Part shown: piece after piece, positions 58,380 to 64,000 of the stretch | Position numbering within the stretch: position 1 is the first letter of the stretch | How the letters are laid out: each line of letters starts with the position of its first letter | Assembly: GCF_900110655.1 (NCBI RefSeq) | Contig: NZ_FOEQ01000008.1 | Coordinates: forward strand, 1 to 64,000 | Source of the DNA: Pseudomonas soli | GTDB taxonomy: Bacteria; Pseudomonadota; Gammaproteobacteria; Pseudomonadales; Pseudomonadaceae | Direction: 5' to 3' | DNA length: 64,000 nucleotides | The notes under the pieces: model-generated | Database searches by the model: none | Told to the model about the DNA's origin: nothing | The model's input: only the letters and a program-made list of their open reading frames with translations | Made by a program: the position numbers and the translations under genes

Positions 58380-58958
58380 TCAAGCTTGCTTGAGCAGTAA
58401 TGCCACGCCGGGATAGTACTGGCCCAATTCGTTGTGCAGTTTGCGGTAGCCATAGGGGAAGTACCAGGCGATCGCGCAAGCGGTGTGTTTCTGCAGGTCA
58501 TCTACCAGGTCCTGGAGTTCCTCGGGGCTGGCATGCTGGCCGGCCTTCCACGGAGTGACGAACAGCGCCCCGGCCTTGAATTGGCTGGCGTAGGCGATCG
58601 TCTTGGCGTGGTTGGCGGTTTCCTGCAAGGCCGGGCCCATGTCGAGACGGGCCATGCGCGGCCAACGTTGGCTGGTGTGCAGGTGGATCGACTCTTCGGC
58701 GCTGTTGATACTCAGGTCGCCGCGGGCCTCACGCTCGCCTTCGTCACGCTGTTTCTTGCTCGTGTACTGCTGCAGCGCCGTCAGCTCGGCCTGCCAGGCG
58801 GCCGCTGCGAGCAGTCCGGTGTTGGCGGCGGCGCCATGCCAATAGGGGGCTTCGTTGTCGCCCTGGAACTGGTTGAAGCGGTCGATGCAGTCGACCCAGC
58901 GTTCCAGGGCCGGGCGCAGGAATTCCAGGCGCGGGTTATTGATGATCAGGCCTTGCAT
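58380..58958 (-). CDS. Conserved hypothetical protein
   Basis: The 192-residue protein has no signal peptide or membrane segment. It is rich in tryptophan and aromatic residues (WHGAAANTGLLAAAAWQAEL; CAIAWYFPYGYRKLHNELGQYYPG) and I do not recognise a domain. A GGAGCG ribosome site lies before the ATG. It converges on the NlpC genes and diverges from the cobalamin region, with no operon partner. Function is unknown. Confidence 0.65.
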   Translation of the reverse strand: MQGLIINNPRLEFLRPALERWVDCIDRFNQFQGDNEAPYWHGAAANTGLLAAAAWQAELTALQQYTSKKQRDEGEREARGDLSINSAEESIHLHTSQRWPRMARLDMGPALQETANHAKTIAYASQFKAGALFVTPWKAGQHASPEELQDLVDDLQKHTACAIAWYFPYGYRKLHNELGQYYPGVALLLKQA

Positions 58959-59109
58959 GCTGCGCTCCTTGTCATTGTGATTGAGGCCAGCCGAAATGGT
59001 GGCTAAGTGATATCACCGCTTTGAGTGTGGCACAAGCTGGCGGATCGGCCATTGACCCAGGCCAGAACGGTCTTCGTTCGATTGACGCTCCCGGTGCAAC
59101 CCTCTAACC

Positions 59110-59325
59110 TTCGCGGCGTGTTTCAGGTGCCCGGCGAACTGCGGTTCGGCAGGGTGAAACTGGGAAGCCGGTGAGCGCCAGCAGGCGCGAGTCCGGCGCT
59201 GCCCCCGCAACGGTAGGTGAGTAAAAGACGGCGCATGGCCACTGGGTAAAGGTATCCGGGAAGGCGCGTCGTCCGGGCATGTCCCGCTCGCGAGCCCGGA
59301 GACCGGCCTGTCACTGCCAACGGCA
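59110..59325 (+). promoter_or_regulatory. Cobalamin riboswitch
   Basis: The class shows the GAAACTGGGAAGCCGGTGAG core at 59156-59175, the CTGCCCCCGCAACGGTA element at 59199-59215 and the B12 box GCCCGGAGACCGGCCTG at 59294-59310. It binds adenosylcobalamin-type ligands and switches off downstream genes. It precedes cobO. The coordinates of the outer stem are approximate. Confidence 0.9.
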
Positions 59326-59437
59326 TCACGGAGGGTGATGTGCGGTGCGATGTGGCCTGGGGCCACGGCCCCTGCGCGTTCTCCGTCTGCCCGCCTTTTC
59401 CCTGTCGCCAACCGGCGACAGCCTGCGGAGACCCCTG
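59326..59437 (+). promoter_or_regulatory. Putative expression platform of the cobO leader
   Basis: CTCCGT at 59381-59386 can pair with ACGGAG at 59328-59333 next to the riboswitch, or with the GCGGAG ribosome site of cobO at 59425-59430. CTGTCGCC-AA-CCGGCGACAG-like stem at 59402-59420 sits between. The mutually exclusive pairing suggests control of cobO translation by the riboswitch, which is inference. Confidence 0.5.
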
Positions 59438-60049
59438 ATGAGCGAATCCACCGAACGCGACGAACGTCACCTGGCGCGCATGCTGCGCAAGAAGGCGATC
59501 ATCGACGAGCGCATCGCCAATTCCCCCAACGAGTGCGGCCTGCTGCTGGTACTGACCGGCAATGGCAAGGGCAAGAGCAGTTCGGCCTTCGGCATGCTCG
59601 CCCGCGCCCTGGGCCATGGCATGCAATGCGGTGTGGTGCAGTTCATCAAGGGCCGCAACAGCACCGGCGAAGAGCTGTTCTTCCGCCGCTTCCCCGAGCA
59701 AGTGCGCTATCACGTGATGGGCGAGGGCTTCACTTGGGAGACCCAGGACCGCCAGCGCGACATCGCGGCCGCCGAAGCGGCCTGGGCGGTATCGCGCCAG
59801 TTGCTGCAGGATCCGTCGATCCAGTTCGTGGTGCTCGATGAGCTGAACATCGCCCTCAAGCATGGCTACCTCGACCTCGACCAGGTGCTGTCGGACATCC
59901 AGGCCCGCCCACCGATGCAGCATGTGATCGTCACCGGCCGTGCGGCCAAGCCCGAAATGATCGAACTGGCCGATACCGTCACCGAGATGGGCATGCTCAA
60001 GCACGCCTTCCAGGCCGGTATCCGCGCACAAAAGGGCGTCGAGCTGTGA
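59438..60049 (+). CDS. cobO: Cob(I)yrinic acid a,c-diamide adenosyltransferase
   Basis: The 203-residue enzyme has the P-loop GNGKGKSS (residues 41-48) of CobA/CobO adenosyltransferases, the FIKGR motif and the LDELNIALK block. It attaches the adenosyl group to cobalt in adenosylcobalamin synthesis or salvage. It is the first gene after the riboswitch. An in-frame GTG at 59345 exists, but CGGAG before ATG 59438 and family length favour the ATG. It overlaps cobB by four bases. Confidence 0.93.
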   Translation: MSESTERDERHLARMLRKKAIIDERIANSPNECGLLLVLTGNGKGKSSSAFGMLARALGHGMQCGVVQFIKGRNSTGEELFFRRFPEQVRYHVMGEGFTWETQDRQRDIAAAEAAWAVSRQLLQDPSIQFVVLDELNIALKHGYLDLDQVLSDIQARPPMQHVIVTGRAAKPEMIELADTVTEMGMLKHAFQAGIRAQKGVEL

Positions 60050-61341
60050 GTGACTCGCGCCAATGCCCCGCCGTACTGATCGCGGCCCCGGCCTCGGGCC
60101 AAGGCAAGACCACGGTCACCGCCGCCCTGGCCCGCCTGCACCGCAACCTCGGGCGCAAGGTGCGGGTGTTCAAGTGCGGGCCTGACTTTCTCGACCCGAT
60201 GATCCTCGAGCGTGCCAGTGGCGCGCCGGTCTACCAGCTGGACCTGTGGATGATCGGTGCCGAGGAGAGTCGTCGCCTGCTGTGGGAAGCGGCGGGGGAA
60301 GCCGACCTGATCCTGATCGAAGGCGTGATGGGGCTGTTCGACGGCACGCCGTCGAGCGCCGACCTGGCCCGCCATTTTGGCGTACCGGTGCTGGCGGTGA
60401 TCGATGGCACGGCCATGGCCCAGACCTTCGGCGCCCTGGCCCTGGGCCTGGCACGTTACCAGCCCGACCTGCCGTTCGCCGGGGTGCTGGCCAACCGGGT
60501 TGGCAGCCTGCGCCATGCGCAGTTGCTCGAAGGCAGCCTCACCGAAGGCCTGCGCTGGTACGGCGGGTTGTCCCGCGAGCGTGGCATCGAGCTGCCCAGC
60601 CGCCACCTCGGCCTGGTCCAGGCCAGTGAACTGAACGACCTGGATGCGCGCCTGGATGCCGCCGCCGAAGCGCTGGGTGCCAGCTGCGATGCCGCATTGC
60701 CGCCACCGGTCGGTTTTGCCCGACCTGAGCTGCTGGGCGTGACCACGCCGCTTGCCGGGGTGCGCATCGGGGTGGCCCACGACGAAGCCTTCGCCTTCAC
60801 CTATGGGGCCAACCTGGATCTGCTGCGCAGCCTCGGCGCGCAGCTCGAATTCTTCTCGCCGTTGCATGATCGTGAGTTGCCTGATGTAGACAGCCTGTAC
60901 CTGCCAGGCGGCTACCCGGAGCTGCACCATCAGGCCCTGGCCGCCAACTCACCGATGCTGGAGGCGATCCGAGGCCACCACGCCGAGGGCAAGCCGTTGC
61001 TGGCCGAATGTGGCGGCATGCTCTACCTGCTCGACGCACTGACCGATGTGGCCGGTGTGCGTGCGCCGTTGGCAGGCCTGCTGCCGGGCGAGGCGACCAT
61101 GCAGAAGCGCCTGGCGGCCCTGGCCCTGCAGGCCGTCGAGTTGCCCGAAGGCACCCTGCGCGGCCACACCTATCACCATTCGCTGACCAGCACCGAGCTG
61201 CAACCGATAGCCCGGGGCCTGAGCCCCAACGGCGGCCGCGGCAACGAGGCGGTCTTCCGCCTGGGCCGGCTGACCGCTTCCTACGTGCACTTCTATTTTC
61301 CGTCCAACCCCGACGCGGCGGCGGCGCTGTTGCGACCATGA
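60046..61341 (+). CDS. cobB: Cobyrinic acid a,c-diamide synthase
   Basis: The 431-residue enzyme has an N-terminal ATP-binding domain (SGQGKTTVT near residues 16-24, KCGPDFLDPMI, EGVMGLFDG) and a C-terminal class I glutamine amidotransferase domain with C322 in AECGGMLYL. It amidates the a and c side chains of cobyrinic acid with glutamine. It starts with GTG overlapping the cobO stop (GTGA) and ends by overlapping bluB (ATGA). Confidence 0.94.
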   Translation: MSDSRQCPAVLIAAPASGQGKTTVTAALARLHRNLGRKVRVFKCGPDFLDPMILERASGAPVYQLDLWMIGAEESRRLLWEAAGEADLILIEGVMGLFDGTPSSADLARHFGVPVLAVIDGTAMAQTFGALALGLARYQPDLPFAGVLANRVGSLRHAQLLEGSLTEGLRWYGGLSRERGIELPSRHLGLVQASELNDLDARLDAAAEALGASCDAALPPPVGFARPELLGVTTPLAGVRIGVAHDEAFAFTYGANLDLLRSLGAQLEFFSPLHDRELPDVDSLYLPGGYPELHHQALAANSPMLEAIRGHHAEGKPLLAECGGMLYLLDALTDVAGVRAPLAGLLPGEATMQKRLAALALQAVELPEGTLRGHTYHHSLTSTELQPIARGLSPNGGRGNEAVFRLGRLTASYVHFYFPSNPDAAAALLRP

Positions 61342-61988
61342 GCGAACACGCGTACAGCGCCGTTGAACGCGCGGCTATCTACCGGGCCATCGGTGAGCGC
61401 CGCGACATGCGCCATTTCGCCGGCGGCGAGGTGGCGCCCGAGTTGCTCGGGCGTCTGCTGGCCGCGGCTCACCAAGCCCCCAGCGTGGGCCTGATGCAGC
61501 CCTGGCGCTTCATTCGTATCAGCCAGCGCGGTTTGCGCGAACGTATCCAGGCTTTGGTGGAGGAAGAGCGGGTGCGCACCGCCGAAGCCCTGGGCGAACG
61601 CTCCGATGAGTTCATGAAGCTCAAGGTCGAAGGCATCAACGACTGCGCCGAGGTGCTGGTGGCAGCGCTGATGGACAAGCGCGAGGCGCATGTCTTCGGC
61701 CGTCGCACCCTGCCGGAGATGGACCTGGCTTCGCTGGCCTGCGCCATCCAGAACCTGTGGCTGGCGGCGCGGGCCGAAGGGCTGGGCATGGGCTGGGTGT
61801 CGCTGTTCGAGCCCCGGGCCTTGGCCGAGCTGCTGGGCATGCCCGCGGGCGCCAAGCCCATGGCGGTGCTGTGCCTGGGGCCGGTGACCGAATTCTACCC
61901 GGCGCCGATGCTGGTGCTGGAAGACTGGGCCGAGCAACGGCCGTTGAGTGACATGCTGTACGAGAACCAGTGGGGGGAATGTCCATGA
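61338..61988 (+). CDS. bluB: 5,6-dimethylbenzimidazole synthase
   Basis: The 216-residue flavoprotein has the nitroreductase fold with the BluB-type features: RRDMRHFAGGEV at about residues 21-32, HQAPSVGLMQPWRF, and GMGWVSLFEP. It breaks down FMN in the presence of oxygen to the lower ligand base of B12. Its presence shows the aerobic route to dimethylbenzimidazole. The start codon overlaps cobB; the stop overlaps cobD by four bases. Confidence 0.93.
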   Translation: MSEHAYSAVERAAIYRAIGERRDMRHFAGGEVAPELLGRLLAAAHQAPSVGLMQPWRFIRISQRGLRERIQALVEEERVRTAEALGERSDEFMKLKVEGINDCAEVLVAALMDKREAHVFGRRTLPEMDLASLACAIQNLWLAARAEGLGMGWVSLFEPRALAELLGMPAGAKPMAVLCLGPVTEFYPAPMLVLEDWAEQRPLSDMLYENQWGECP

Positions 61989-62893
61989 GCGTGGCCTTGC
62001 TGACCGTGGCCGGCGTGGCCCTGGACGCACTGCTGGGTGAGCCGCGGCGGCGCCATCCCCTGGTCGGTTTCGGCAACCTTGCCGCGCGTCTGGAGCAGCG
62101 TTTCAACGCCGGTGGCCGGGGCTGGCGCAGCCACGGTGTCACGGCCTGGTTCCTGGCGGTGGTGCCGCTGACCTTGCTGGCGCTGATCCTTTCCTGGCTG
62201 CCTGTTATCGGCTGGCTGGTGGATGTGCTGGCGCTGTATTGCGCCCTGGGCCTGCGCAGCCTGGGCGAGCATGTGCTGCCGGTGGCCCAGGCGTTGCGCC
62301 AGGGCGACCTGGAGGAGGCGCGGCGGCGCGTCGGTTACCTGGTCAGCCGCGAAACCCGCGAGCTGGACGAGCCTGCCGTGGCCCGGGCGGCCACTGAGTC
62401 GGTGCTGGAGAACGGCAGCGATGCGGTATTCGCCGCGCTGTTCTGGTTCGTCGTGGCCGGGGCGCCGGGGGTGGTGCTGTATCGCCTGAGCAATACCCTG
62501 GATGCCATGTGGGGCTATCGCAACGAACGTTTCGAGCGCTTCGGCTGGTGCGCGGCACGCATCGACGATGGGCTGAACTATATTCCCGCCAGGCTGGTGG
62601 CGCTGACCTATGCGCTGCTGGGCAAGACCCGCCTGGCCCTGGCCTGCTGGCGCAAGCAGGCGCCGCTGTGGGACAGCCCCAACGCCGGCCCGGTGATGGC
62701 GGCGGGGGCCGGAGCCCTGGGCGTGGAGCTGGGCGGCCCGGCGGTGTACCACGGCGAGTTGCACGAACGCCCGCGCCTGGGCGAGGGGCCGATGGCCGAC
62801 GCCGACGCCATCGAGCGTGGCTGGAACCTGGTACAGCGCGGCGTCTGGCTGTGGGTGCTATTGATCTGCGTGGGAGCCTACCTGAATGCTTGA
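61985..62893 (+). CDS. cobD: Adenosylcobinamide-phosphate synthase (CobD/CbiB)
   Basis: The 302-residue membrane protein has several hydrophobic segments and the family start LLTVAGVALDALLGEPRRRHPLVGFG, plus the ESVLENGSDAVFAALFW and SNTLDAMWGYRN blocks. It attaches the aminopropanol arm to adenosylcobyric acid. The name here follows the Pseudomonas/aerobic naming, where CobD is the equivalent of CbiB. It overlaps bluB by four bases and cobC by eight. Confidence 0.93.
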   Translation: MSVALLTVAGVALDALLGEPRRRHPLVGFGNLAARLEQRFNAGGRGWRSHGVTAWFLAVVPLTLLALILSWLPVIGWLVDVLALYCALGLRSLGEHVLPVAQALRQGDLEEARRRVGYLVSRETRELDEPAVARAATESVLENGSDAVFAALFWFVVAGAPGVVLYRLSNTLDAMWGYRNERFERFGWCAARIDDGLNYIPARLVALTYALLGKTRLALACWRKQAPLWDSPNAGPVMAAGAGALGVELGGPAVYHGELHERPRLGEGPMADADAIERGWNLVQRGVWLWVLLICVGAYLNA

Positions 62894-63878
62894 GCACGGT
62901 GGCCGTCTGCTACGGGCGGTGAAACAGTACGCGATCCCTCGGCACCAGTGGCTCGACCTGTCCAGTGGTATCGCGCCCTGGCCCTACCCGATACCGCCGA
63001 TTCCCGTGGACGCCTGGGCTCGACTGCCCGAGACCGAGGACGGCCTGGAGGCGGCTGCACGGCGCTACTATGGCGCGCAGCCGCTGCTGGCGGTGGCCGG
63101 CTCGCAGGCGGCGATCCAGGCTTTGCCGTACCTGCGTTCGACCGCTCGGGTCGGGGTGCTGACGCCATGCTATGCCGAACATCCGCATGCCTGGGCGCGG
63201 GCGGGGCATGCGCTGGTCGAGCTGGATGAGGCCCAGGTCGAGGACGTACTCGACAGCCTGGATGTCCTGGTGCTGGTCAATCCCAACAACCCCACCGGTC
63301 GCCGTGTGCCCCGCGAACGCCTGCTGGCCTGGCATGCGCGTCTGGCTGCGCGGGGTGGCTGGTTGCTGGTGGACGAAGCCTTCATGGACAACACGCCGGC
63401 ACACAGCGTGGTCGATCAGGCCGGACAACCCGGGCTGATCGTACTGCGCTCGTTCGGCAAGTTCTTCGGTCTGGCCGGCGTGCGGCTGGGCTTCGTCGTC
63501 GCCGAGGCGGATGTGTTGCGGCAACTGGCCGAGGCGCTCGGGCCCTGGACCGTCAGTGGCCCGACCCGGGTGCTGGGGCAGGCGTGCTTCGCCGACGAGG
63601 CGACGCACCTGGCGCAGATTGCCCGTTGCGCCCAGGCCAGCCAGCGTCTGGCCATGACGCTCGAAGGCGCTGGCCTGCCACCCAGTGGCGGTTGCGACCT
63701 GTTCCAGTACGTGCGTGACGAACGTGCCGCGCACCTGCATGACTATCTCGCTCGCCGGGGCATCCTGGTGCGGCTGTTCGAGCGGCCATCGGCGCTGCGT
63801 TTCGGCCTGCCCGCCACGGCGGCGGACGAACAACGTCTGGCCCAGGCTTTGGCGGACTACCACAAGGAATCGGCATGA
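62886..63878 (+). CDS. cobC: Threonine-phosphate decarboxylase-type aminotransferase
   Basis: The 330-residue PLP protein has the Schiff-base lysine K192 in RSFGKFFGLAGVRLGF and the NPNNPTGRRVPRERL and LVDEAFMD motifs. In the aerobic pathway CobC, related to CobD of Salmonella, supplies the (R)-1-amino-2-propanol-phosphate arm used by the upstream enzyme. It begins within the cobD stop region (eight-base overlap) and its stop overlaps the cobQ start by four bases. Confidence 0.9.
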   Translation: MLEHGGRLLRAVKQYAIPRHQWLDLSSGIAPWPYPIPPIPVDAWARLPETEDGLEAAARRYYGAQPLLAVAGSQAAIQALPYLRSTARVGVLTPCYAEHPHAWARAGHALVELDEAQVEDVLDSLDVLVLVNPNNPTGRRVPRERLLAWHARLAARGGWLLVDEAFMDNTPAHSVVDQAGQPGLIVLRSFGKFFGLAGVRLGFVVAEADVLRQLAEALGPWTVSGPTRVLGQACFADEATHLAQIARCAQASQRLAMTLEGAGLPPSGGCDLFQYVRDERAAHLHDYLARRGILVRLFERPSALRFGLPATAADEQRLAQALADYHKESA

Positions 63879-64000
63879 CCACCCTCATGGTGCAAGGCAC
63901 CACCTCCGATGCCGGCAAGAGCACGCTGGTCACCGCCCTGTGCCGCTGGCTGCTGCGCCAGGGCATCGCCGTGGTGCCGTTCAAGCCACAGAACATGGCG
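63875..64000 (+). CDS. cobQ: Cobyric acid synthase (partial, cut at window edge)
   Basis: Only the first 42 residues are present. They start MTTLMVQGTTSDAGKST and contain the P-loop GTTSDAGKS, then PFKPQNMA, which matches CobQ, the ATP-dependent amidotransferase acting on the b, d, e and g side chains. The ATGA overlap with cobC continues the operon. The remainder lies outside this window. Confidence 0.9.
   Translation, partial: MTTLMVQGTTSDAGKSTLVTALCRWLLRQGIAVVPFKPQNMA

Overview
The window is a chromosomal segment of a GC-rich Pseudomonas, most likely of the P. putida group. The evidence is the 23S/5S rRNA tail, the oprH-phoP-phoQ-dctA block, the gacS/cysM/rlmD/relA/mazG and purMN/hda strings, an aerobic cob cluster, and many P. 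putida-type REP elements. It is mostly core genome with a few accessory stretches. Assignments rest on reading motifs, gene order and family knowledge; no database search was run.

Layout. 1-640: end of an rRNA operon (23S 3' end, 5S, terminator), then an orphan acetolactate-synthase-type ThDP enzyme. 2.4-7.6 kb: the least familiar cluster, with an amino-acid monooxygenase-type flavoprotein, a nitrilase-superfamily amidase, an internally duplicated membrane protein and an asparaginase-fold amidohydrolase. 7.6-12 kb: a YecA-like protein, a glutathione transferase, a three-module flavin/iron-sulfur reductase and a LysR regulator. 12-18.5 kb: a MocR regulator with an LctP-type permease, a second MocR divergent from a GNAT acetyltransferase, an orphan HipB-like regulator and a BRO-N protein.

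18.6-23.8 kb: class I ribonucleotide reductase (nrdA, nrdB) with two NrdR boxes and a DnaA box upstream. 23.8-27.8 kb: an RstAB-like two-component system, a phosphopantetheinyl transferase and a secreted dienelactone hydrolase. 27.8-32.3 kb: oprH-phoP-phoQ behind four 11-bp-phased PhoP half-sites, then dctA behind a sigma-54 promoter with palindromic activator sites. 32.3-38.2 kb: sprT, a Yip1 protein, ttcA, a 3-methyladenine glycosylase, arsC-wrbA-DUF2069, and small envelope lipoproteins.

38.2-50.6 kb: ldhA, gacS, a second two-component pair, cysM, rlmD, relA, mazG and a DUF2058 gene. 50.6-58.3 kb: a DUF3108 protein, purM-purN, then DUF2066-perM-hda and two tandem NlpC/P60 lipoproteins. 59.1-64 kb: a cobalamin riboswitch and the tightly overlapping cobO-cobB-bluB-cobD-cobC-cobQ operon, with cobQ cut by the window edge.

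The strongest regulatory signals are the PhoP boxes, the dctA sigma-54 promoter, the NrdR/DnaA sites and the B12 riboswitch. The best candidate for an undescribed pathway is the four-gene oxidase/amidase/membrane/asparaginase cluster at 2474-7587.
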